DNA of 14,057 nucleotides from DATHWB01 sp040902855 (GTDB lineage: Bacteria > Actinomycetota > Acidimicrobiia > Spongiisociales > ZC4RG35): positions 1 to 14,057 of the forward strand of contig JBBDWN010000148.1 in assembly GCA_040902855.1 (NCBI GenBank), in the 5' to 3' direction. The translations under genes and the position numbers were made by a program. Positions 7,685 through 14,057 of the stretch are shown piece by piece. The notes beneath the pieces are model-generated. The model saw nothing but the letters and a program-made list of their open reading frames with translations. It had not been told where the DNA came from and made no database searches. The stretch's first letter is position 1. Each line of letters begins with the position of its first letter.

Positions 7685-7712
7685 AGCGCTTCACCAATGA
7701 AGCGTTTCGTCT
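7685..7712 (+). terminator. Hairpin after fhs, weak terminator or attenuator
   Basis: Arms 7685-7693 and 7698-7706 (core CGCTTCA/TGAAGCG, 7 bp, plus a G-U and an A-T pair) enclose the loop CCAA and are followed by TTTCGTCT. The T content is poor, so it may only partly stop transcription and let some fhs message read into the formate dehydrogenase genes. It could instead be a protein-binding inverted repeat. Confidence 0.45.
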
Positions 7713-7726
7713 ACCAAAACGGGATG

Positions 7727-7759
7727 GGGAGGTGGCATGATGGCCGGGAGGCGGCATGA
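7727..7759 (+). repeat. Two tandem SD-plus-ATG units before the formate dehydrogenase gene
   Basis: GGGAGGTGGCATGA (7727-7740) recurs with one change as GGGAGGCGGCATGA (7746-7759), a 19 bp period. Each copy holds a Shine-Dalgarno-like run and an ATG. The first ATG (7737) opens a 21-codon frame ending at 7802, inside the next gene; the second (7756) opens a six-codon frame MTAERR ending at 7776. Their translation is unproven. Confidence 0.4.
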
Positions 7760-7765
7760 CCGCCG

Positions 7766-7777
7766 AAAGGAGGTGAT
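7766..7777 (+). promoter_or_regulatory. fdhA: Unusually perfect ribosome binding site of fdhA
   Basis: AAAGGAGGTGAT is a 12 nt perfect match to the usual anti-Shine-Dalgarno tail of 16S rRNA, with AGGAGG ending 7 nt before the ATG at 7781. An in-frame stop at 7757-7759 rules out any start upstream of it, so the missing N-terminal domain of this protein is real and not a mis-chosen start. Confidence 0.85.
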
Positions 7778-7780
7778 GAG

Positions 7781-9673
7781 ATGGCACGGCGACCACGATT
7801 GACCACACCCATGGTGCGCGTCGACGGTGAGCTACGGCCCGCAACGTGGGACGAGGCGATGCGCCGGGCGGCCGAAGGCATGACCTCCGTACAACAAGCC
7901 CACGGCCCCACCGCGCTCGGCATGTTCTCTTGTTCAAAAGCGACGAACGAGATGAACTATCTCGCCCAGAAGTTCGGGCGAACGGTGCTCGGCACCAACA
8001 ACATCGACTCGTGCAACCGCACTTGACACGCTCCCAGCGTCACCGGTCTGGTGGCAACGCTCGGAGCAGGCGGAGGGACCAGCTCCTATGAGGAGATCGA
8101 GAACGTCGACCTGATCCTCCTGTGGGGGTCGAACGCCCGCAACGCCCATCCCATCTTCTTCCACCACCTCCTCAAAGGGGTGCGCAACGGCGCGCGCCTC
8201 TACGTGATCGACCCGCGCCGGTCGGAGTCCGCCCAGTGGGCCGACGTGTGGCTGGGAATCGACGTCGGATCCGACATCGCCCTCGCCAATGCGATGGCGA
8301 AGGTGATCATCGACGAGGGACTCGCCCACACCGACTTCATCAACCATGCCACCAGCGGCTACGACGCATACGCCGAGACGGTCGCCGCCTACACCCTCGA
8401 CCGGGCTGAACAGATCACAGGAATTCCTGGTGATGTCATCCGCGAGATGGCGGTCGCCTACGCCACCGCCGAAACCGCCCAGATCTGTTGGACGCTCGGC
8501 ATCACCGAACACCACAACGCCACCGACAACGTCCTGGCCCTCATCAGTCTCGCCCTGCTGACCGGACACGTCGGGCGGTACGGCTCCGGACTCGTGCCGA
8601 TCCGCGGGCAGAACAACGTCCAGGGCGGAGGCGACATGGGCGCCCTGCCCAACAACCTGCCCGGATTCCAGAATGTGGAAGACGACGTGCTGCGAGGGAA
8701 GTTCGAGGCCACGTGGGGACGCGAGATTCCGACCAAGCGCGGTTGGCACCTCACCCAGATGTTCGAGGCGATGGATGCCGACAAGCTCAAGGGCCTCTAT
8801 GTCATCGGCGAGAATCCCGCCCAATCCGAGGCCAACACCGCACACACCCTCGGCATGCTCGGAAAGCTCGACTTCATGGTCGTCCAGGACATCTTTCTCA
8901 CGAAGACCGCCGCGATGGCCGATGTGGTGTTCCCCGCCGCCGCCGACTGGTGCGAGGCCGAGGGCACCGTCACGTCGTCCGAGCGGCGGGTGCAGCGGGT
9001 CAGGGCCGCTCTCGTGCCCCCCGGCGAAGCCAAGACGGACATCACGATCATCTCGATGTTCGCCGAGGCGATGGGACTCGGGTGGGGCTACCCGACAGCA
9101 GAAGAAGCGTGGGACGAACTGCGCTCGCTGTCGCCTGCCCACGCCGGAATGAGCTATCGGCGACTCGACGAGTTGGGCGGCCTCCAGTGGCCGTGTCCCG
9201 ACGAGGACCACCCCGGGTCCCAGTTCCTCCACGCCCGGTTGTGGTCCGACGAAGTCGGCACCCCTGCACCGTTCATCCCGGTGGAGTTCGTCCCGCCGGT
9301 GGATCGGCTCAGCGACGAATACCCGCTGCGAATGACGACCGGCCGCCACCTCGACGGCTACAACACCGGCGTGCAATCAGGCGGTTTCGACTCACCGATT
9401 CGCATCGGCGCCACCCTGGACATGTCGGCCGAAGACGCCGAGCGGCTCGCGCTCGTGCCGGGCGAGACCGTGCGCGTTGCATCGCGGCGGGGCTCCATCG
9501 AGGCACCGGTCAGAATCGACCCAGGGTTGCGACCCGGACTGACGTTCATGGCCGTCCACTATCCCGACGAAATCGACGTCAACGAATTGACCATCGAAGC
9601 GTGGGACCCGAAGTCGGGCACGTCGGAGTTCAAGGCGACGGCGGTGCGGATCGAGAAACTGGTGAGGGTGTGA
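7781..9673 (+). CDS. fdhA: Selenocysteine formate dehydrogenase, catalytic molybdopterin subunit without Fe4S4 domain
   Basis: A 630-residue protein if TGA 8024-8026 is read as selenocysteine 82. It is the bis-MGD molybdenum/tungsten subunit that interconverts formate and CO2. Around the TGA the protein reads GTNNIDSCNRT-U-HAPSVTGL, matching the E. coli FdhF segment with Sec140-His141. Further matches are LLWGSNARNAHP (113-124), PIRGQNNVQGGGDMGALPNN (273-292) with R275 equivalent to the catalytic Arg333, GENPAQSEAN (343-352) and VVQDIFLTKTAAMADVVFP (366-384). The C-terminal dinucleotide-binding domain (about 510-630) is present. The usual N-terminal [4Fe-4S] domain is absent, and the chain starts where that domain normally ends. 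There is no Tat signal, so it should be cytoplasmic. The next gene begins 7 nt later. Confidence 0.93.
8024..8066 (+). promoter_or_regulatory. UGA selenocysteine codon with SECIS hairpin
   Basis: Four nt after the TGA a hairpin can be drawn: CTCC (8031-8034) with GGAG (8063-8066), a C-C mismatch, AGCGT (8036-8040) with ACGCT (8057-8061), CACC (8041-8044) with GGTG (8050-8053), apical loop GGTCT (8045-8049) and a 3 nt GCA bulge on the 3' side. The loop begins 18 nt after the UGA. Loop sequence and distance match the E. coli fdhF SECIS as I remember it. This is the SelB-binding element directing Sec insertion. Confidence 0.9.
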
Positions 9674-9680
9674 TCGGTTC

Positions 9681-11414
9681 GTGGATCTGAAACTCATCGG
9701 TGCGGTTCCGACGCCGCAGGAGCTGGCGATCGTCGCAGCCTCCGCCCCCGCGGCGGTGGTCGAGGAGACGGACGGACGGGTCATTCGTACGGAACGCCGT
9801 TCCCTCCGCCATCACCTTCTCCCCGTCCTCGACGCCGTGCAGTCCGAGATAGGACACATAAGCCCGGGTGCGATGGATGCCATCGCCACCCGTCTCAACG
9901 TCCCACCCGCCGAGATCTTCTCCGTGGCCACCTTCTATGCGTTGCTGTCGACCGAACCGCGCCCGGAAACGGTCGTCCACGTGTGCGACGACGTGGCATG
10001 CCGCACGGCGGGCGGCAGGGACTTGCTGGAGGCTTTCTCCGATCGCGACGATGTCGTCTCGAGTCCCTGCCTCGGCCAGTGCGACCGCCGACCTGCTCTG
10101 TTCGTCCAACGCGCCGGCCAGCCCGACCTCGTCATGCCGGAGGCGGACGAGTCCTCGGTCCGAGCCGCCTTCGACGGAACTGCGAACGCACCGTCCGAAC
10201 CGTACGTCCACCGTGGGCCGCTCCTCTCCCGCGTGGGCCTGGTCGACCCCACGTCTCTCTCCGCGTATCGAACCAGCGGTGGCTACGACGCCCTCGCCAA
10301 GGCGATCGAGATGGGAGGCGACGCCGTGATCGCCGAGATCACGAACGCCAACCTGCGAGGACGGGGCGGCGCGGCGTTCCCGACCGGGATCAAATGGCGG
10401 GGGGTGCGCGATCAGCCGGAGGGTGACAAGTACGTCGTCTGCAACGCCGACGAGTCAGAGCCCGGAACCTTCAAGGACCGAGTCCTGATGGAGGGCGACC
10501 CGTACTCGATCATCGAGTCGCTCACCATCGCCGGACTGTCCATCGCTGCCCGGACAGGCTTCCTCTACATCCGCGGCGAGTACCCCGTCGCCACCGAGAG
10601 GCTCCGCCATGCGATCAGCGAGGCGAGGGCAGCCGGATTCCTCGGAGACGACGTTCTCGGGTCGGGGCTCGGCTTCGACGTCGAACTGCGCCGGGGCCAG
10701 GGCGCCTACATCTGCGGGGAGGAGACGGCGCTTTTCAACTCGATCGAGGGTTTCCGGGGCGAGCCGAGGCAGAAACCGCCATTCCCGACCACCAACGGAC
10801 TCTTCGGAAGGCCAACGGTCATCAACAACGTCGAGACGCTGGTCAACGTCAACCGGATCGTCCTCGAAGGTGGTGAGCGCTTCGCTGAGACTGGGACCAA
10901 AGACTCGACAGGCACCCGCCTGTGGTGTCTGAGCGGTGACGTCGGCCGACCTGGCGTCTACGAGACCGAATTCGGGGCAACCCTTGGCGACGTCATCGAC
11001 CTGGCGGGGGGTCCCATCGGGAATCTCGCGTTCATCATGTTGGGAGGTGCGGCCGGTTCTCTCGTCACCGCAGACCGGATGACCGTGCCGCTCACCTTCG
11101 AAGACAGTCGGAGCGCGGGCGTTGCCCTCGGGTCAGGTGTGATCATGTTGTTCTCCGACGCAGTCGACATGGTCGACATCGTCCGCCGCATCGCACGCTT
11201 CTTCCGAGATGAGTCATGCGGACAGTGCGTGCCGTGTCGGGTCGGGACGGTCAGGGTCGAAGAGGAGGTTGCCCGCGTCACTCGCGGGATACCGGTGAAC
11301 GTCGCCCTGATCGAAGATCTCGATGTTGCCATGAAGGATGCCTCGATCTGCGGGCTCGGCCACACCGCGGCCGCTGTCGTCAGATCGGCCATCGACCTGG
11401 GGATTCTCCGATGA
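9681..11414 (+). CDS. fdhB: NAD-linked formate dehydrogenase beta subunit, NuoE-NuoF fusion
   Basis: A 577-residue diaphorase subunit that passes electrons between the iron-sulfur chain and NAD+/NADH. The NuoE-like thioredoxin-fold part (about 40-165) has the four [2Fe-2S] ligands C102, C107, C130 and C134. The NuoF part follows: FMN-binding GRGGAAFPTGIKW (227-239), NADESEPGTFKDR (255-267), GAYICGEETALFNSIEG (341-357), and the [4Fe-4S] ligands C513, C516, C519 and C557. All ligands are present, so it should be functional. Similar fusions occur in other NAD-linked formate dehydrogenases. The start is GTG 9681, with GAGGGTG about 10 nt before it, 7 nt after the catalytic gene. The stop overlaps the next start by 4 bp (ATGA). 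Confidence 0.94.
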   Translation: MDLKLIGAVPTPQELAIVAASAPAAVVEETDGRVIRTERRSLRHHLLPVLDAVQSEIGHISPGAMDAIATRLNVPPAEIFSVATFYALLSTEPRPETVVHVCDDVACRTAGGRDLLEAFSDRDDVVSSPCLGQCDRRPALFVQRAGQPDLVMPEADESSVRAAFDGTANAPSEPYVHRGPLLSRVGLVDPTSLSAYRTSGGYDALAKAIEMGGDAVIAEITNANLRGRGGAAFPTGIKWRGVRDQPEGDKYVVCNADESEPGTFKDRVLMEGDPYSIIESLTIAGLSIAARTGFLYIRGEYPVATERLRHAISEARAAGFLGDDVLGSGLGFDVELRRGQGAYICGEETALFNSIEGFRGEPRQKPPFPTTNGLFGRPTVINNVETLVNVNRIVLEGGERFAETGTKDSTGTRLWCLSGDVGRPGVYETEFGATLGDVIDLAGGPIGNLAFIMLGGAAGSLVTADRMTVPLTFEDSRSAGVALGSGVIMLFSDAVDMVDIVRRIARFFRDESCGQCVPCRVGTVRVEEEVARVTRGIPVNVALIEDLDVAMKDASICGLGHTAAAVVRSAIDLGILR

Positions 11415-12364
11415 GCGTCACCCTCACTATCGACGGCCGCCCCGTCACCGTCGGGGCGGGTGCGACCATCCTCGACGCGTGCCAGTCCATCGGAGAGGAC
11501 CAGCCCACGCTCTGCTATCTCGAGACGCTGACCCCGGTAAACGTCTGTCGGGTATGCGTCGTCGAAGTCGAGGGGAGCCGCACGCTCGTGCCCTCATGCT
11601 CACGCCTGGCCGAAGAAGGCATGTCCGTCCGCACCGACAGCGAACGCGTCGACCGATCCCGCAAGGTCGTCTTCGAAATGTTGGCGAGTTCGGTCGACCT
11701 CGAACTCGTCGACGACGACATCAAGGAATGGATGGATCGATACGGGTGCGATGCGGAGCGGTTCGGACCGATCGGCGGACCGGCCACGGATCGTGACCAC
11801 CGCCACGCCGGTCACCATCACGAACCAGACGGAGCGACGGCCGAGTCCGTCCATCAACCCGTAAAGGTCGACAACAGCCTGTATGTGCGCGACTACTCCC
11901 GGTGCATCCTCTGTTACAAATGCGTCGAGGCGTGCGGCACCGACGCCCAGAACACCTTCGCCATCGCAGTGTCCGGACGCGGGTTCGATGCTCGCATCTC
12001 GACCGAGTTCGACGTCGGGCTCACCGACTCCGCCTGCGTGTTCTGCGGGAACTGCATCGGAGTGTGCCCGACAGGGGCGCTGATGTTCCGTTCGGAACAC
12101 GAGTTGCGTGAGGCCGAGATGTGGGAGGAGGACCGCCAGGAGATCACCACCACCATCTGCTCGTACTGTGGCGTCGGCTGCAACCTGGAACTCCATGTCC
12201 AGGACAACCGCATCGTGAAGGTGACGTCTCCCCTGGATCACTCGGTCACCAACGGCAACCTGTGCGTCAAGGGCCGTTTCGGATACGAGTACGTGCAGGA
12301 ACTGGGCGATCTCGCCACCACCCCGATCGACGACGTCCTCGCGCGAGCGCGTCAGAAGGACTGA
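11411..12364 (+). CDS. NuoG/HoxU-like iron-sulfur subunit carrying the formate dehydrogenase Fe4S4 domain at its C-terminus
   Basis: A 317-residue electron-wire protein. Domains: an N-terminal ferredoxin-like [2Fe-2S] domain with C35, C46, C49 and C63; a middle region (about 85-150) lacking the expected His/Cys [4Fe-4S] motif and containing the His-rich stretch DRDHRHAGHHHEPDG (127-141); two ferredoxin clusters, C165/C168/C171/C175 and C209/C212/C215/C219; then residues 245-317, a molybdopterin-oxidoreductase Fe4S4 domain with C250, C253, C257, C285 and K287 (LCVKGRFGYEYV). That last domain normally begins the catalytic subunit. The chain ends just past it, where the catalytic protein encoded at 7781 begins. 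It overlaps the preceding gene by 4 bp and precedes metF by 14 nt. Confidence 0.93.
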   Translation: MSVTLTIDGRPVTVGAGATILDACQSIGEDQPTLCYLETLTPVNVCRVCVVEVEGSRTLVPSCSRLAEEGMSVRTDSERVDRSRKVVFEMLASSVDLELVDDDIKEWMDRYGCDAERFGPIGGPATDRDHRHAGHHHEPDGATAESVHQPVKVDNSLYVRDYSRCILCYKCVEACGTDAQNTFAIAVSGRGFDARISTEFDVGLTDSACVFCGNCIGVCPTGALMFRSEHELREAEMWEEDRQEITTTICSYCGVGCNLELHVQDNRIVKVTSPLDHSVTNGNLCVKGRFGYEYVQELGDLATTPIDDVLARARQKD

Positions 12365-12378
12365 GAGGAACCCACCGC

Positions 12379-13200
12379 ATGGCCGAACGAGCGGGGCGCC
12401 GCAAGCTACTGGAACGGACGATCTTCGAAGTCATCCCGATGAAGAACACCGCCGAGAAGGCACGGGACCTTCCGGCAGGCGCGACCGTGTCTGTCACCGC
12501 GTCGCCCGACAAGGGGATGATGGCCACCGTGGAGCTGTGCGAGGCGCTGGCAGCCGAAGGCTTCGACGTCGTGCCTCACATCTCAGCCCGGCTCACCGAG
12601 TCAGGGGACCAACTCAGGATGATCGTGGATCGGGTCCGCGACGCCGGCGCCACCAAGGCGTTCATCGTGGGCGGAGATGTCCAGGTGGGGACCGAGTTCG
12701 GAGATGCCCTCGCTCTGCTGCACGCGTTGGACGCCCTCGACCACCCCTTCGCCGAGATCGGCGTGGCCGCCTACCCCGAAGGTCACCCCACGATCCCCGA
12801 GCATGTGCTCCAGACCTCGCTACTCGAGAAACAATCCCACGCCCACTACATGGCGACCCAGATGTGCTTCGACGCCGGCAAGATCGGGACGTGGATCCGA
12901 CGGGAGCGGGCCGCAGGAAATAGGCTGCCGCTCGTCGTGGGGATTCCGGGTGTGACCGATCCTGCCCGTCTGCTCACCATCGGCGCCCGCATCGGCGTCG
13001 GGCAGTCCCTCCGCTTTCTCCGCAAGAACCAGGCGGCGGTGACCAAACTTCTCCGACCCGGGCAGTACGACCCGACGAAGCTCGTCGACAAGCTCGCACC
13101 GCTGGCGATGGATCCACTCAGCAACGCAGTCGGCCTCCACGTCTTCACCTTCAACCAGATAGCCGCAACGGCCGAGTGGTACGAGAAGGCGGTCGGCTGA
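12379..13200 (+). CDS. metF: Methylenetetrahydrofolate reductase family protein
   Basis: A 273-residue TIM-barrel protein interconverting methylene-THF and methyl-THF. Family marks: FEVIPMKN (16-23) with E17 at the place of the catalytic Glu of FEFFPP, IVGGD (96-100) with the Asp that contacts folate, GVAAYPEGHP (128-137), THF/flavin-site TQMCFDAG (160-167), GIPGVTD (188-194) and HVFTFNQ (254-260). The sequence is divergent from the enteric enzyme, so flavin use and electron donor are uncertain. The start is ATG 12379 with AGAGGAA 8 nt before it, 14 nt after the iron-sulfur subunit stop, making it the last gene of the formate dehydrogenase operon. Its stop abuts that of the next, convergent gene. 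Confidence 0.9.
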   Translation: MAERAGRRKLLERTIFEVIPMKNTAEKARDLPAGATVSVTASPDKGMMATVELCEALAAEGFDVVPHISARLTESGDQLRMIVDRVRDAGATKAFIVGGDVQVGTEFGDALALLHALDALDHPFAEIGVAAYPEGHPTIPEHVLQTSLLEKQSHAHYMATQMCFDAGKIGTWIRRERAAGNRLPLVVGIPGVTDPARLLTIGARIGVGQSLRFLRKNQAAVTKLLRPGQYDPTKLVDKLAPLAMDPLSNAVGLHVFTFNQIAATAEWYEKAVG

Positions 13201-13959
13201 TCACTGGGTTGCTTCGGCGACGATCGACCGAATGCGGGCCAGAAGAGGTTCGTCGTCACATCGCACCCCGCTCTCGGCCCGACCCCACAGCCACAGGTCG
13301 AGCGCGACCGCCGTCCCGGAGATGACGGTTCCCGCCGGTTCGGACACGAGGAACGAGTCGAAGTCGTAGTCCTTGCCCGACTGCGATCCCCTTCCCACGA
13401 TTCGCCCGAATCGAAGACCGTACGAGGGCCCCCCATCCACCGACAGCGTCGCCATCGTGTCGTCGGGGATGAAGGTCGCCCAGTCGGGCACACCATCGAG
13501 ATGGGTGAAGAGAAGTTCGTGCACGCCATCGGCCGCCAGATCCTCGTCGACCGCAGTGACATGGCCGATGGCGAGCTCGGCATCGATGCGATGGATCAAC
13601 GCTTCGTGCGCTTGACGGCGCCTGACCCACCCCACGTTCCACCCGTTGGGATCCCAAGTCCAACACCGAGCCTCGGCCGGATGTCGGGAAACGGCATCGA
13701 TCAGTCGGGCTGACTGAACGTCGAAGAGTGCGGGAAGGTCTTCATCCGGCGGTCGCGAGAGCTCGGACACGCCGGCGTCGTCGAGCAGCAGGTCGCCGAC
13801 GATCGTCGCCCATGAGTACTGGACTTCCCCGAGATGCCAGGTGAGGTCGGCCAGGTTCCAATCGGGACAACTCGGAACCGCGGCTTGGGGGTCACCGTTG
13901 TGGGCGCACTCGGAGAATCGGACGGATTCCGAGCGGAGAACGTCGACGTAGTCGATCAC
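13201..13959 (-). CDS. Maleylpyruvate isomerase family (mycothiol/DinB-like) protein
   Basis: A 252-residue protein of the actinobacterial maleylpyruvate-isomerase-like family (TIGR03083 type). The N-terminal four-helix DinB-like part shows VPSCPDWNLADLTWHLGEV (28-46) with metal-ligand candidate H42, and RRRQAHEALIHRIDAELA (113-130) with H118 and H123. The C-terminal part (about 150-252) resembles the MDMPI C domain, with SGTAVALDLWLWGR at 214-227. Members often use mycothiol or act on unknown small molecules, so the reaction cannot be named. The start is GTG 13959; there is no ribosome binding site, but a TAGCCT box lies 6 nt upstream, suggesting a leaderless transcript. It is convergent with metF with no bases between stops. 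Confidence 0.87.
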   Translation of the reverse strand: MIDYVDVLRSESVRFSECAHNGDPQAAVPSCPDWNLADLTWHLGEVQYSWATIVGDLLLDDAGVSELSRPPDEDLPALFDVQSARLIDAVSRHPAEARCWTWDPNGWNVGWVRRRQAHEALIHRIDAELAIGHVTAVDEDLAADGVHELLFTHLDGVPDWATFIPDDTMATLSVDGGPSYGLRFGRIVGRGSQSGKDYDFDSFLVSEPAGTVISGTAVALDLWLWGRAESGVRCDDEPLLARIRSIVAEATQ

Positions 13960-13965
13960 GAGAGC

Positions 13966-13971
13966 AGGCTA
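13966..13971 (-). promoter_or_regulatory. -10 box for the leaderless maleylpyruvate-isomerase-like gene
   Basis: TAGCCT (TANNNT) on the minus strand ends 6 nt before the GTG start, the same geometry as CATACT before the LLM oxidoreductase. No Shine-Dalgarno sequence lies between. The -35 is not evident. Confidence 0.4.
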
Positions 13972-14005
13972 CGACACACAACGTGAGTGCTGCCCCCGGA
14001 ATGCC

Positions 14006-14036
14006 AGAGAACCCCGGGCCCGGCCCGGGGTTCTCT
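14006..14036. terminator. Long perfect GC-rich palindrome, probable bidirectional terminator
   Basis: The arms AGAGAACCCCGGG and CCCGGGGTTCTCT form at least 13 perfect pairs around a 5 nt centre (the symmetry extends to 15 bp about one base). There is no T tract on either side, like many actinobacterial terminators. It sits upstream of the minus-strand gene at 13201-13959, so it most likely ends a transcript from a gene beyond the right edge. Nothing else is recognisable in 14037-14057. Confidence 0.6.
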
Positions 14037-14057
14037 GAATTGGATGGACGGACTCCT

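Noticed and set aside
7781..7810. Twin-arginine signal at the start of the catalytic subunit (MARRPRL)
   Set aside because: There is no hydrophobic segment after the two arginines, and the partner subunits are cytoplasmic NAD-linked proteins.
7781..8026. Short 81-residue gene followed by a separate truncated formate dehydrogenase, i.e. a pseudogene or nonsense mutation
   Set aside because: The frame is unchanged across the TGA, homology is continuous, the TGA is at the Sec position and a matching SECIS follows. Other genes here use TGA as a normal stop, so a changed genetic code is not needed.
7934..9376. Long open frame on the minus strand (480 codons) opposite the formate dehydrogenase
   Set aside because: It is the mirror of a GC-rich coding region, has no recognisable domain, and lies fully under a well-supported gene. 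The same applies to long frames opposite or beside glgA (4092-5339), the LLM gene (2797-3993) and fhs (6440-7678).

Overview
This 14 kb window reads as an ordinary chromosomal segment of a GC-rich bacterium, most likely an actinobacterium. The pointers are the high G+C content, a gene of the mycothiol-linked maleylpyruvate-isomerase type, an F420-type luciferase-like oxidoreductase, tRNA genes without an encoded CCA, and several start codons that sit 6-7 nt after a TANNNT-like box, as in leaderless transcripts. An Acidimicrobiia-like lineage would fit, but that is inference. I see no phage genes, transposons, integrons or CRISPR array.

Layout. (1) 1-530, minus strand: a tRNA-Tyr, tRNA-Thr, tRNA-Met, tuf cluster with one good promoter; only the first 18 codons of tuf are in the window. 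(2) 544-3011, minus strand: a small membrane protein, the M48 protease HtpX and a MidA/NDUFAF7-type methyltransferase. (3) 3070-5333, plus strand: an LLM-class oxidoreductase overlapping glgA (glycogen synthase) by 4 bp. (4) 5336-5806, minus strand: an RraA-family protein, convergent with glgA. (5) 5910-13200, plus strand: a one-carbon block of fhs (formate-tetrahydrofolate ligase), a three-gene NAD-linked molybdenum/tungsten formate dehydrogenase and a metF-like methylenetetrahydrofolate reductase. (6) 13201-13959, minus strand: a maleylpyruvate-isomerase-like protein. A long GC-rich palindrome follows near the right end.

The centre of interest is the formate dehydrogenase. The catalytic gene (7781-9673) is interrupted by an in-frame TGA at 8024-8026, at the position of the active-site selenocysteine of this family. 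It is followed by a convincing bacterial SECIS hairpin with a GGUCU apical loop. This is therefore a selenoprotein gene of 630 residues, not a broken gene. The catalytic protein lacks the N-terminal [4Fe-4S] domain that normally begins a formate dehydrogenase alpha subunit. That domain, with all four cysteines and the conserved lysine, is found two genes downstream, fused to the C-terminus of a NuoG/HoxU-like iron-sulfur protein (11411-12364). The usual single FdsA/FdhA-type chain thus appears split between its Fe4S4 and molybdopterin domains, with the two halves in reversed order around a NuoE-NuoF fusion gene. The iron-sulfur half also lacks the His/Cys motif for the usual second cluster and carries a histidine-rich linker instead.

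Together Fhs, the NAD-linked formate dehydrogenase and MetF would connect CO2, formate, 10-formyl-THF and methyl-THF. Either direction is possible: oxidation of methyl groups to CO2 with NADH made, or CO2/formate assimilation into folate C1 units. FolD, FdhD, the molybdopterin genes and the selenocysteine machinery (SelA, SelB, SelC, SelD) are not in the window and must be elsewhere.
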